NCBI GenBank assembly: GCA_050944355.1 | Contig: JBMNQX010000001.1 | Span: forward strand, 124,001 to 188,000 | Origin: UBA4285 sp050944355 | GTDB taxonomy: Bacteria > Bacillota > Clostridia > Lachnospirales > Lachnospiraceae | DNA: 64,000 bases | Direction: 5' to 3' | Shown: positions 27,729 through 36,647 of the stretch, in pieces | Layout: every line of letters begins with the position of its first letter | Position numbering within the stretch: position 1 is the first letter of the stretch | The notes under the pieces: generated by a model | Database searches by the model: none | What the model saw: the letters and a program-made list of their open reading frames with translations, nothing else | Told to the model about the DNA's origin: nothing | Program-made: the position numbers and the translations under genes

Positions 27729-28871
27729 ATGGCACAAAAAAGAGATTATTATGAGGTCCTCGGAGTTCCTCGCGATGCTGACGAGGCCACAATCAAAAAG
27801 GCATACCGTACGCTTGCCAAAAAATACCACCCGGATCTGAACCCGGGCAACAAAGAAGCTGAAGACAAATTCAAGGAAGCATCCGAGGCGTATGCTGTAC
27901 TGAGTGATCCGGAAAAGAGAGCGAAGTATGATCAGTTCGGTCAGGCGGCGTTTGACGGGGCGGCCGGAGGCCCGACGGGCGGCTTTGACTTCAGCCAGAT
28001 GGGCGACATATTTGGCGATCTTTTTAATGACACGGATATATTCAGAACTATGTTCGGTGGCGGCGGAAGGAGATCTGCTTCCGGCAGTTCTGCTTCCCGC
28101 GGCCAGGACGTAAGACTGTCTGTTCATATAACATTCCGGGAAAGTTTCACCGGCACGACAAAAACCGTCGAGGCCATGGTCAGAGAAGAATGCCCGGACT
28201 GCCACGGCACCGGTGCAAAACCGGGGACACAGCCTGAGACGTGTCCGAGATGCGGAGGACGCGGACGGATCGTCTATACGCAGCATTCTATTATGGGAGT
28301 GATCCAGAATGTCACGGACTGCCCGGACTGTCACGGGACCGGTAAAATTGTCCGCGAGAAATGCCCGAAGTGCTACGGCACTGGCTATATCAGCAGAAAT
28401 AAGACGCTGCAGGTAAAGATTCCTGCTGGAATCGACAACGGTCAGTTTGTGCGTCTTACAGGCGAAGGCGAGCCGGGCAGAAACGGCGGGCCGAGGGGCG
28501 ATATTCTCGTTCAGGTGATTGTGGATGAGAGCAGTGAATTTACGCGCGACGGATACGACCTGTACACGACAAATCCGATCCCGTATGCGACCGCTGTGCT
28601 CGGCGGTCCGATCATCGTCAATACGATTGACGGACAGGTTGAGTATGAGGTGAAACCGGGGACGGAACCGGGCACGAGAGTGCGTCTGAGAGGCAAAGGA
28701 ATGCCGTCTCTGCGCAATTCTTCTCTGCGCGGCGATCAGTACATGACGCTCACCATTGAAATTCCGAAGCGCCTGAGCAATGAGGCGAAAAATGCCCTGA
28801 TGGAATACGATAAACTTGTGTCCGGTCAGGAGAGAACTTTCAAGAAGCGCGGATTTTTTGGCAGTAAATGA
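27729..28871 (+). CDS. dnaJ: Chaperone DnaJ (Hsp40), type I
   Basis: A 380-residue class I DnaJ: J domain with the HPD motif (KKYHPDLNPGNKEAEDKF), a Gly/Phe-rich linker (GGPTGGFDFSQMGDIFGD), four CxxCxGxG zinc motifs (CPDCHGTG, CPRCGGRG, CPDCHGTG, CPKCYGTG), and the C-terminal peptide-binding domains. It delivers clients to DnaK and stimulates its ATPase. It is the last gene of the CIRCE operon and has a strong terminator. Confidence 0.98.
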   Translation: MAQKRDYYEVLGVPRDADEATIKKAYRTLAKKYHPDLNPGNKEAEDKFKEASEAYAVLSDPEKRAKYDQFGQAAFDGAAGGPTGGFDFSQMGDIFGDLFNDTDIFRTMFGGGGRRSASGSSASRGQDVRLSVHITFRESFTGTTKTVEAMVREECPDCHGTGAKPGTQPETCPRCGGRGRIVYTQHSIMGVIQNVTDCPDCHGTGKIVREKCPKCYGTGYISRNKTLQVKIPAGIDNGQFVRLTGEGEPGRNGGPRGDILVQVIVDESSEFTRDGYDLYTTNPIPYATAVLGGPIIVNTIDGQVEYEVKPGTEPGTRVRLRGKGMPSLRNSSLRGDQYMTLTIEIPKRLSNEAKNALMEYDKLVSGQERTFKKRGFFGSK

Positions 28872-28891
28872 TTCGTACAAGAGCCATACGG

Positions 28892-28921
28892 GGCGCCTGC
28901 GAAAAGCAGGCGCCTTTTTTT
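28892..28921 (+). terminator. Rho-independent terminator after dnaJ
   Basis: A perfect nine-pair stem GGCGCCTGC/GCAGGCGCC (28892-28900 and 28906-28914) with loop GAAAA, then seven T residues. Confidence 0.96.
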
Positions 28922-28936
28922 GCCTGCGCCCGAAAC

Positions 28937-28965
28937 TGGACAGTCTTAAAAATCCGTAGTAAAGT
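28937..28965 (+). promoter_or_regulatory. Putative sigma-A promoter for the sortase gene
   Basis: TGGACA (28937-28942), a 17-base spacer and TAAAGT (28960-28965). It follows directly after the dnaJ terminator. Confidence 0.5.
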
Positions 28966-28995
28966 CTATTCAGACTCAGAGGAAAGACATTTGTC

Positions 28996-29925
28996 ATGAA
29001 AAATGGCATTGACGATACCGGGAGAATGTTTATGAAGAAGACAGAGGCGGACAGAAAGGAAACGAAAAAAAACACCTCTAGAAAGAAAAGCAGAAAGAGA
29101 AAGCGGGTGTCCCGTATTTTATCGGATATTCTGCTCGTTGTTCTGATTGTCGTATTTGTGTATTCGGCATATCATTTTTATCTGGCATACCGCGAGTATA
29201 AGACAGGTGATGAGCGGTATGAGCAGATCAATGAGGCGATTGTGGTGCTGGACGACACCGCACAGACGCAGGAAACTTCAGCTGAGACGGGTTCAGAAGA
29301 GACGGCAGCAGAGGATGAGAGCACAGCGGTCAGCGCTCCGGCGCTTGAGATTGACTATGCGGCTCTGAAAGCTCAGAATTCAGATTTCGTGGGGGTTCTT
29401 TATATCCCGGCGCTGGGAATTTATTATCCGATGGCGCAGAGCCACGACAACGATGAATATCTGCATCATCTGTTTACCGGCGAGGAAAATGTGTACGGAT
29501 GTATTTTCCTTGATAAAGATGCAAACAGGGACTGGACGAGTCTGAATTCGTTCATCTATGGACACAACATGAAGAACGGATCTATGTTCGGAACTCTGAA
29601 GCGTTTTGAGAGAGAAGAAGGCCTCTGTGATTCGGATCCGTATGTATATATTTATACGGAGCAGCGGGTCTATAAATACCATATTTTCTCATATTATCAA
29701 TGTCTGAAAGACGATCCGCTTTACCAGGGCGTGTCCAATGAAGAAGAATATGACAAATTTGTGGCAGACAGTCAGAGCAAGAGCGAGTACACCAGAACGA
29801 CGGATACCTGGCAGGATGATTTCTCCAATCGTCCTCCGCTCATCACGCTCTCAACCTGTGTCAACGTCGGCGAGACGTATCATTTTATCGTAGTTGCCGC
29901 ACTGGTCGGAACTACTGAGCAGTGA
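28996..29925 (+). CDS. Class B sortase with an atypical active site
   Basis: A 309-residue membrane-anchored sortase. It has a very basic start, a membrane helix (about residues 41-62), a variable linker, then the catalytic domain with YIPALGIYYPMAQS, the catalytic His190 in FIYGHNMKNGSMFGTL, and Cys288 in ITLSTC. In class B sortases an Arg normally stands just before the last strand; here the matching position is His296 (C-VNVGETY-H-FIVV). The enzyme may still work, or may be altered. The start could instead be the ATG at 29032, which has a better-spaced GGGAG. No substrate with a clear sorting signal is in the window. It is monocistronic. Confidence 0.88.
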   Translation: MKNGIDDTGRMFMKKTEADRKETKKNTSRKKSRKRKRVSRILSDILLVVLIVVFVYSAYHFYLAYREYKTGDERYEQINEAIVVLDDTAQTQETSAETGSEETAAEDESTAVSAPALEIDYAALKAQNSDFVGVLYIPALGIYYPMAQSHDNDEYLHHLFTGEENVYGCIFLDKDANRDWTSLNSFIYGHNMKNGSMFGTLKRFEREEGLCDSDPYVYIYTEQRVYKYHIFSYYQCLKDDPLYQGVSNEEEYDKFVADSQSKSEYTRTTDTWQDDFSNRPPLITLSTCVNVGETYHFIVVAALVGTTEQ

Positions 29926-29972
29926 GGGACCGCATCGGCAAAGACTGAAAAGATGAGCGGGGCTGCCCGGAT

Positions 29973-30731
29973 TCAGAGCTGCGGGTGCACATACTGTCCG
30001 TGCTTTTTCGTTTTGTTGTCGTACTGGATCGCGAACCTGGGGCAGCAGTGAAGGCACCGCAGACACATGGAGCACTGCTTTTTTACCCAGACCGGTTTCT
30101 GATCCTGCATTTCGATTGCCTGTACCGGGCAGTTCCGGGCACAGAGTCCGCACCCGATGCAGCTGTCTTCCGCGTGCAGATGGCTTGTCATTCTGGCAGA
30201 CTCATAGCTCGCTCTTGCCGGTGCCGCAAGAATGCGCGGCAGTCTCCTGTCAGAAAAATCTCCCTCTTGTTTTGCGAGTATTTTTTTTGTGACGCCGAGA
30301 ATCTGAAAATCCGCCTTTTCATTCTGCTTTCTGACCTTTTCCGGATCGGAGAGGTCAAAAACAGGCGTCCACGTGTCCGGCATCTGGACCGTATACATTG
30401 CCTTGAGCGGACAGCCGGCCTTTTTCAGATAATCGTCTGCCACTGAAATGGATGCACCGGGGGTCGTCCCGTAGGTCACGACAAGAAATGTATAGTGGCG
30501 GTTGTTCCGAGAGTGAATTTTCATATTTTTCAGGAACTTTTCCACGACAGACGGAAGAATCCAGAAATAGACAGGTGTGATGAGACCGATGTTTTCACCT
30601 TCCGAGAGAGTGAAATCATACCGCTCTTCTTTTTCACAGTCTTCTATGTTGATCAGTTCGTCGCCGGTCTGCCTCGAAATTTCTTCTGCTGTGTGCCTGC
30701 TGTTTCCGGTTGCTGAGAAAAACAGTATCAT
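29973..30731 (-). CDS. EFR1-family ferrodoxin (flavodoxin plus 2[4Fe-4S])
   Basis: A 252-residue fusion. The N-terminal flavodoxin-like domain begins FFSATGNSRHTAEEI (FMN phosphate loop). The C-terminal ferredoxin domain has two cysteine clusters, CIGCGLCARNCP and CSMCLRCLHCCP, for two [4Fe-4S] centres. Such proteins shuttle electrons between flavin and iron-sulfur partners in anaerobes. AAGAAGGGG precedes the ATG. It is divergent from an Rrf2-type regulator gene, which probably controls it. Confidence 0.9.
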   Translation of the reverse strand: MILFFSATGNSRHTAEEISRQTGDELINIEDCEKEERYDFTLSEGENIGLITPVYFWILPSVVEKFLKNMKIHSRNNRHYTFLVVTYGTTPGASISVADDYLKKAGCPLKAMYTVQMPDTWTPVFDLSDPEKVRKQNEKADFQILGVTKKILAKQEGDFSDRRLPRILAAPARASYESARMTSHLHAEDSCIGCGLCARNCPVQAIEMQDQKPVWVKKQCSMCLRCLHCCPRFAIQYDNKTKKHGQYVHPQL

Positions 30732-30772
30732 GGCTGAGCCCCTTCTTTCAGTTTGTCCGTAAAAGTATGCTA

Positions 30773-30801
30773 TTGACAGTTTTAATGTAATGATGTATCT
30801 T
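30773..30801 (+). promoter_or_regulatory. Promoter of the Rrf2-type regulator gene
   Basis: Perfect TTGACA (30773-30778), a 17-base spacer and TATCTT (30796-30801), inside the 158-base divergent region. Confidence 0.6.
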
Positions 30802-30806
30802 ACATT
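30784..30806. promoter_or_regulatory. Inverted repeat over the divergent promoter, probable operator
   Basis: AATGTAA-N9-TTACATT, a perfect seven-base inverted repeat covering the spacer and -10 of the Rrf2 gene promoter. Rrf2-family dimers bind sites of about this size, so autoregulation and control of the EFR1 gene are plausible. Confidence 0.5.
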
Positions 30807-30889
30807 TTAGCTGACTGACAATTATGTTATTTTACAACTATCGTATTTTGATATGACATGCCGCGGGAGGCTTATCCCGGGAGAAGAGA

Positions 30890-31339
30890 ATGCAGGTATC
30901 GACAAAGTTTACGATTGCGATTCATATTTTATCGGCTGTGACTTATTTTCAGAAAGACTACAAGGTCACGAGCGATTTCCTGGCATCCAGCGTCGGCAGC
31001 AATCCGGTTATCATCCGGAACATCATGTCGCAGCTGCGCAATGCCGGCATCATTGAAATCCGCCGCGGAACCGGCGGCATCAGCATCACGAGACCTTTGA
31101 GTGAGATCACGTTTCTCGATGTCTACCGCGCTGTGGAGACAAACAGCAGCGAAGATCTTTTCCGGTTTCACGAGAACACCAATCCGAAGTGCCCGGTTGG
31201 ACGGAATATTCACAAAAGCCTTGAGGGAGCACTGCAGGATATCCAGAAAAATTTTGAAGAGAATCTCTCAAAGCACAATGTCGCGGAAGTATATGAGGGA
31301 ATTGTGCGCGCCGTGAAAAAGGAGAGTTCCGCCGGGTGA
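30890..31339 (+). CDS. Rrf2-family transcriptional regulator (YwnA-like)
   Basis: A 149-residue regulator with the Rrf2 winged helix: STKFTIAIHILSAV, VTSDFLASSVGSNPVIIRNIM, and the wing RRGTGGISITRP. It has a single cysteine (Cys100, in NPKCPVGRNI), not the three-cysteine set of IscR or NsrR, so it is unlikely to hold an iron-sulfur cluster and may sense by thiol chemistry, as proposed for YwnA/CymR relatives. It is divergent from the EFR1 gene and ends nine bases from the convergent tetR gene. Confidence 0.9.
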   Translation: MQVSTKFTIAIHILSAVTYFQKDYKVTSDFLASSVGSNPVIIRNIMSQLRNAGIIEIRRGTGGISITRPLSEITFLDVYRAVETNSSEDLFRFHENTNPKCPVGRNIHKSLEGALQDIQKNFEENLSKHNVAEVYEGIVRAVKKESSAG

Positions 31340-31348
31340 CCGGCCGCG

Positions 31349-31921
31349 TCATTTCTGCCTGATAAAGATGTTGCTGTTTACCAGGTCAGTCAACAGCACC
31401 CGCGCTTCTCTTATATCGTCTTCTGTCGCCGGACCCGGATGGCTGTGAATAAATCCCCACATGCCGGCTGCAAAAAATGAGTTCAGCGCATCGATCGGAT
31501 AGCGCGTCTGCATATGTTCCGGATATTTGATTTCAAACCGTTTGATGCATTCGAGCAGAAAATCGTGATATATCGGGATGATATCGCGCTCTATGACCAT
31601 GTTCGCGGAACTGAAAGCCGGATTGTTCTCAAATGACAGAAGAGTGTCGAGTATATTCTGAACACTTTTCTCGAAGGACTCCTCCTGATTATTTTTCTCC
31701 TGCAGACGGATAAAAATTTCCTGAGCGTCGTCCGCGAGCGACTTGTACATATCGTCCAGGAGGTCATATTTGTCATTGTAATAGGTGTAGAATGTGACGC
31801 GGCTTGTCTGTGAGCGGCGGCATATTTCAGTCACATTGATCTTATCGAAAGGCTTCTCCGCGAGGAGACTCTTCAGAGCTTCGCGGAGGCCCTTTTTTGT
31901 TTTGTATATCCGTTTATCCAT
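31349..31921 (-). CDS. TetR/AcrR-family transcriptional regulator
   Basis: A 190-residue regulator. The N-terminal helix-turn-helix (KGLREALKSLLAEKPFDKINVTEICRRSQTSRVTFYTYYNDKYDLL, split across residues 9-54) is typical of TetR proteins; the C-terminal helical domain resembles the DhaS-like TetR group and ends in a ligand or dimer region. It is divergent from the radical SAM gene with 138 bases between, so it most likely represses that gene and itself. The ligand is unknown. Confidence 0.92.
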   Translation of the reverse strand: MDKRIYKTKKGLREALKSLLAEKPFDKINVTEICRRSQTSRVTFYTYYNDKYDLLDDMYKSLADDAQEIFIRLQEKNNQEESFEKSVQNILDTLLSFENNPAFSSANMVIERDIIPIYHDFLLECIKRFEIKYPEHMQTRYPIDALNSFFAAGMWGFIHSHPGPATEDDIREARVLLTDLVNSNIFIRQK

Positions 31922-32059
31922 AGAAACTTAACATTTTTCAGGAATCAGTATAGTTAACTGACAAGTATTCGGAAGTGTCATTGCAAATAAAGCTGACATA
32001 TATGTAAATATTATAACAGCTGTAAATAAATTTAGCAAAACAGTTCAGGAGTTTCTGTC

Positions 32060-33472
32060 ATGAAAGTTGTTTTTATCGTGCCGACGACGGCGCTCAGGCG
32101 TATTCCCATGTACCGCTGGGGCGGTAAAATTTATGGTCAGAGCAATTCTATCACAGGGCCGCTGATTCTCGGAGGAATTCTGAAGAGAGCAGGGCATCAG
32201 GTCGAAGCGTACGAGGAGCTGAATGCCAACATTCATTTCAACCGCCTGCTGAAGGATACGGATGTGTTCTGCATTTCCATCATGACGTCAAATTCGCTGC
32301 GCGGCTATGAACTGGCTGACATCATTCACCAGAAAACCAGGGCCAGAGTCATCATGGGCGGCATGCATGCCACCTGGGAACCTCAGGAAGCGCTGAAACA
32401 TGCGGATCAGGTTATCACCGGCGAAGGCGAGAAGGTTATCCTGGATGTCGTCGAGGGGAGAATCAAGGACAGACTCGTTCACGGAATTCCGATCACGAAT
32501 CTGGACGAAGTTCCGTTCCCGGACTATTCGATTCTCAAGACTCCGTGCGAGGCTGCCAATGTGATTTCAACGCGCGGCTGTCCGTACCGCTGCACATTCT
32601 GTACGACATCGCGCATGTTCGCTCCGTACAGGCAGCGCAGTGTGGACAATGTCATACGCGAGATCCGGATGTACAAAGAGATGGGATTCAAGTATCTCAA
32701 CTTCGAGGATGACAATTTCACGGCCGACAAGGAACGGGCCAAGGAAATCTGCCGCCGGATGATCAAAGAAAATCTGACGTTTAAAGAGACGTTCTTCTTC
32801 GGCCGCACCGATATGGCGGACGACGAGGAACTGCTTCAGCTTCTGCACGACGCACATCTGACGCGTGTCCTGATTGGCATTGAATCGCTTAACCAGAAAG
32901 CGCTGGACAGCATTCACAAGGGTCAGAATATCGACAATATCCGCCGCGCCGGAGCAGCATGCGAAAAGCATGGCATCCGCCTGATCGCGAGCATTGTTCT
33001 GGGCCTTGACGACGACACCAAGGCAGATATGGACAGAAGTATTGATTTTGCGAAGAGCATCAATGCATATCAGCTGCAGCCTGCGGTGCTGACGCCGTTC
33101 CCGGGGACGCCGGTCTATGAGCAGTTTGAGAAAGACGGCCGGATGATCACCCACGACTGGAGCCGCTTCGACATGATGAACGTCACGTTCCGGCCCGCCA
33201 ATATGACCCCGTGGGAGCTGCAGGAAGAATTTTATTACGCCTCGAAGTACTTCTACGATTTCAAATCGGCGAAAAAAATCGGAGAGATCTTCGGCAAGGA
33301 GTATGGAAGGCGCAGATGGGGACTCGCCCTGATGGCGCGTCTTGGCGTGTGGGGAGCTCACGTGGCTTCAAAAGTGGCGCCTGGTTCGGTGTACTACGAC
33401 CTGCGCCACTATCAGGATCCGAACACGGAAAATGGGAAAATCGGGGACAAAAAAGCCCGCGCGCACAGCTGA
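32060..33472 (+). CDS. B12-binding radical SAM enzyme, substrate unknown
   Basis: A 470-residue protein. The N-terminal third is a cobalamin-binding Rossmann domain (VFCISIMTSNSLRGYELADII and VIMGGMHATWEPQEAL). The radical SAM core follows with STRGCPYRCTFCTTSRMF, a standard CxxxCxxC. The C-terminal 120 residues end in a hydrophobic helix region (RRRWGLALMARLGVWGAHVA) that could touch membrane. Relatives (BchE/HpnR-type, COG1032) methylate or rearrange lipids, porphyrins or antibiotics. AGGAG lies upstream of the ATG. It is controlled, by position, by the divergent TetR regulator. Confidence 0.85.
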   Translation: MKVVFIVPTTALRRIPMYRWGGKIYGQSNSITGPLILGGILKRAGHQVEAYEELNANIHFNRLLKDTDVFCISIMTSNSLRGYELADIIHQKTRARVIMGGMHATWEPQEALKHADQVITGEGEKVILDVVEGRIKDRLVHGIPITNLDEVPFPDYSILKTPCEAANVISTRGCPYRCTFCTTSRMFAPYRQRSVDNVIREIRMYKEMGFKYLNFEDDNFTADKERAKEICRRMIKENLTFKETFFFGRTDMADDEELLQLLHDAHLTRVLIGIESLNQKALDSIHKGQNIDNIRRAGAACEKHGIRLIASIVLGLDDDTKADMDRSIDFAKSINAYQLQPAVLTPFPGTPVYEQFEKDGRMITHDWSRFDMMNVTFRPANMTPWELQEEFYYASKYFYDFKSAKKIGEIFGKEYGRRRWGLALMARLGVWGAHVASKVAPGSVYYDLRHYQDPNTENGKIGDKKARAHS

Positions 33473-33497
33473 TTTCAGCATGTGATAAATGTTACGG

Positions 33498-33532
33498 GGA
33501 ACTGCTGCATTGCCGCAGCAGTTCCTTTTTTT
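33498..33532 (+). terminator. Rho-independent terminator after the radical SAM gene
   Basis: GGAACTGCTGC (33498-33508) pairs perfectly with GCAGCAGTTCC (33515-33525), followed by seven T residues. Confidence 0.96.
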
Positions 33533-33571
33533 GTGAGAACATTTCCGGGGCTTCGGCAGGCTTTACTCAGC

Positions 33572-33600
33572 TTGCATTAAATGAAAAAGGATACGATAAT
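33572..33600 (+). promoter_or_regulatory. Putative promoter for the M16 peptidase gene
   Basis: TTGCAT (33572-33577), a 17-base spacer and GATAAT (33595-33600), about 60 bases before the start codon. Confidence 0.5.
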
Positions 33601-33663
33601 ACAAAACAGGGCAGCATGCCCGGAAGCCGGCGAAACGGCTTCTTTGCGAATATCGGAGGACTT

Positions 33664-36633
33664 ATGAGTATAGTAAAAAACAGGGAAGATGTCGAGAAGC
33701 TCGATTTGTCGGCTTATGAATGCATGCAGTCTGTTCCGCTCCCGGACCTTGCGTCCTGGGGACTGCTTCTGCGTCACAGGAAATCCGGAGCCCGGATCGC
33801 GGTTCTTTCCAATACGGACAGAAACAAAGTATTTTCCATCGGATTCAAGACGCCGCCTTACAATGACACGGGGCTTCAGCATATCCTCGAGCATTCGACA
33901 CTGTGCGGGTCCCGCAAATATCCGGTCAAGGATCCGTTTGTCGAGCTTGTCAAAGGGTCTTTGAACACGTTTCTCAATGCCATGACGTATCCGGATAAGA
34001 CGGTCTATCCGGTCGCAAGCTGCAATGATGCGGATTTCAAGAACATCATGGACGTCTATCTGGACGCCGTGTTTTATCCGAATATTTACATTCATCCGGA
34101 AATTTTCCGCCAGGAAGGCTGGCACTATGAGATGGCGAACCGCGATGACACGCTGAAAGTCAACGGCGTCGTGTTCAACGAGATGAAAGGCGTGTACAGT
34201 TCGGCGGACGATGTGCTCGAGCGAAAGATCATGATGAATCTGTATCCGGACACGTGCTATGTGTTTGAGTCGGGCGGAGATCCGAAAGTGATTCCGACAC
34301 TGAAATATGAGGATTTTCTGGCTTATCACAAGGCTTATTACGATCCGTCCAACAGCTATATTTATCTGTACGGAGACTTTGACGTGCAGGAGAGGCTCGA
34401 CTATCTGGACCGCGAATATTTGTCAGCGTTTGACGGCGGGAAAATGAGCGCCCACCCGGAAATCGCGATGCAGACGGCGTTTGACGCGCCGAGACACGTC
34501 CGCAGCACGTATGCGGCAGCGGCGGGGACGCCGAAAGCGGGCGGGACGTATCTCTCAAAGAGCTGGAGCGTCGGGACGACGCTGGACCCGAAACTGCTTG
34601 TCGCGATGGATGCGATAGACTATGTGCTTGTCCAGGCGCCGGGAGCGGTGTTGAAGAAGAGACTGCTCGAGGAGGGGATCGGAACGGATATCGATTCGTC
34701 CTGGGACACGACGATACAGCAGCCTGTTTATTCCATCGTCGCGCGCGGCGCTGACGAGTCCGGGCAGGAGAAATTTGACGCGGTTATCGCGGACGTCATG
34801 AGAGAAATATCGGAAAAAGGACCGGACGAAAAAATGCTTGCGGCCGGTCTGCAGTCTCAGGAATTCCGCTACAGAGAGGCGGATTACGGGCGCTTTCCGA
34901 AAGGGCTCATGTATTATCTGTCAATGATGGATTCATGGCTGTACGACGAGACGAAACCATTTGTCAGGATTGAACTGGGAGATGTGTACAGGGAACTGGA
35001 GAGCGGCGGTGAGTCGGAGTACTTCGCAGGAGTTGTGAAGAAGTGGCTCGTGGACAACCCTTCGTGTGTCGATGTGACTCTGGTTCCGGATGAGACAGAA
35101 GCTCACCGCCGGGAGGCGGAGGAACAGAAGCGTCTGGCGGAAATCAAGGCGGGGATGACGCCGGAACAGCTCGACGGCATTGTGGAGAGCGCAAAAGAGC
35201 TGAAGGCATATCAGAGCGAACCGTCGCCGCAGGAAGATCTAAAGAAAGTTCCGATGCTGAAACTCTCGGATATCAGTCCGGATCCGGTTCTCCCGGTCCG
35301 CATCGAAAAACAGATCGCCGGCCGGAAAGTCATTCACACAGATATCCCGACCAACGGCATCGGCTACGTCACTCTCGGATTTTCCATGAAAAATGTGCCT
35401 GACAGCCTTCTGCCGTATGTCGGCATTCTTTCTGACCTGCAGGGACTCATGGACACGGAGAACTACACATATACCGAACTTTCGAATGAAATCGACACGA
35501 ATCTCGGCGGGCTCACGACGGAGCCGGTTGTCTGCCGCAATGCGCTGTCTGACGGGAGCTCAGAGCTGCTCTACGAGGTGCGCGGCAAGGCGCTTTACGG
35601 CAAACTGGATTTCCTGCTCAGTATGATGGAAGAGGAAATGCTGCGCACGAAGTTCACGGACACAAAACGGCTTTCGGATATTCTGCAGCAGACCGTGACG
35701 AGACTGGAGACGGGCATGACGTCATCCGGCCACACGTACGCGGCTATGATCGCATCTGCCCAGTACAGCGAAAATGCGTATCACAGTGATCAGTTCTCCG
35801 GCTATCGTTTCTATCAGACGGTGAAAACGTATGCGGATCATTTTGACGAAAAGAAAAATGAACTGATCGACGCTGTGAAGCGGCTTGTGGATCTGATTTT
35901 CACGAAGGAAAATCTGATTGTGTCGCTCGGCGCCGACGAGACCGGGTACAGGATGTTTGAAAAGCCGTGTGAAGCCCTGATCAGCCGTCTGCCGGAAGGA
36001 AATAAGGACAGAGAGAAAAGGCACTTTACGCCGGTGACGGAGCGAGTCGCCTACACGACGTCGTCTCAGGTCAATTATGTGGCCAGAAGCGGAGACTTCC
36101 TCGCGTCCGGCAATTCCTACACGGGCGCTCTTCAGGTCCTGAGGATAATTTTCAGCTATGAATATCTGTGGCAGAACATCCGCGTCAGGGGCGGAGCATA
36201 CGGCTGCATGAGCAGTTTCCGAAAGAGCGGCGAGGGCGTGCTCGTTTCCTACCGGGATCCGCACATCAGGCAGACGGACGATGTCTACCGGAAAGCGGCG
36301 GAATATGTAGAAAACTTTACGGTCTCTGACCGCGACATGCTCAAATACATCATAGGGACGATCGGCACCGTCGACACGCCGATGCCGGCTTCGACGATGA
36401 CCAGCTTTTCGTTTTCGTCATATATGAGCCGCGTGAGCGATGATGAACTGCGCCGGACACGACGCGAAATCATGACGGCAGATCAGGACAGCATCCGCGC
36501 GCTCGCTCCGATTGTGCGCGATATCGTGGATGCCGGACATCTGGTCGTGATCGGAAATCAGGATCAGATCAGCCGACACAAAGATATGTTTACCCGCATT
36601 TGTCCATTCCTGACGGAGGACTCTGAATACTGA
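33664..36633 (+). CDS. M16C-family zinc metallopeptidase (PreP-like)
   Basis: A 989-residue protein from the ATG at 33664, which has GGAGG upstream; the frame is open further back but only through the terminator and the end of the radical SAM gene. The inverted zinc motif HILEH is at residues 73-77, with a downstream glutamate region (GSLNTFLNAMTYPDKTVYPV). The second half carries the inactive M16 domains and the M16C-associated part. PreP-type enzymes degrade unstructured peptides inside a closed chamber. There is no signal peptide, so it should be cytoplasmic. era and recO follow on the same strand. Confidence 0.95.
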   Translation: MSIVKNREDVEKLDLSAYECMQSVPLPDLASWGLLLRHRKSGARIAVLSNTDRNKVFSIGFKTPPYNDTGLQHILEHSTLCGSRKYPVKDPFVELVKGSLNTFLNAMTYPDKTVYPVASCNDADFKNIMDVYLDAVFYPNIYIHPEIFRQEGWHYEMANRDDTLKVNGVVFNEMKGVYSSADDVLERKIMMNLYPDTCYVFESGGDPKVIPTLKYEDFLAYHKAYYDPSNSYIYLYGDFDVQERLDYLDREYLSAFDGGKMSAHPEIAMQTAFDAPRHVRSTYAAAAGTPKAGGTYLSKSWSVGTTLDPKLLVAMDAIDYVLVQAPGAVLKKRLLEEGIGTDIDSSWDTTIQQPVYSIVARGADESGQEKFDAVIADVMREISEKGPDEKMLAAGLQSQEFRYREADYGRFPKGLMYYLSMMDSWLYDETKPFVRIELGDVYRELESGGESEYFAGVVKKWLVDNPSCVDVTLVPDETEAHRREAEEQKRLAEIKAGMTPEQLDGIVESAKELKAYQSEPSPQEDLKKVPMLKLSDISPDPVLPVRIEKQIAGRKVIHTDIPTNGIGYVTLGFSMKNVPDSLLPYVGILSDLQGLMDTENYTYTELSNEIDTNLGGLTTEPVVCRNALSDGSSELLYEVRGKALYGKLDFLLSMMEEEMLRTKFTDTKRLSDILQQTVTRLETGMTSSGHTYAAMIASAQYSENAYHSDQFSGYRFYQTVKTYADHFDEKKNELIDAVKRLVDLIFTKENLIVSLGADETGYRMFEKPCEALISRLPEGNKDREKRHFTPVTERVAYTTSSQVNYVARSGDFLASGNSYTGALQVLRIIFSYEYLWQNIRVRGGAYGCMSSFRKSGEGVLVSYRDPHIRQTDDVYRKAAEYVENFTVSDRDMLKYIIGTIGTVDTPMPASTMTSFSFSSYMSRVSDDELRRTRREIMTADQDSIRALAPIVRDIVDAGHLVVIGNQDQISRHKDMFTRICPFLTEDSEY

Positions 36634-36647
36634 AGAGGGGAACACAG

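Noticed and set aside
33211..33663. N-terminal extension of the M16 peptidase into the radical SAM gene
   Set aside because: It would run through a strong terminator. The ATG at 33664 has a GGAGG site and matches the normal family start.
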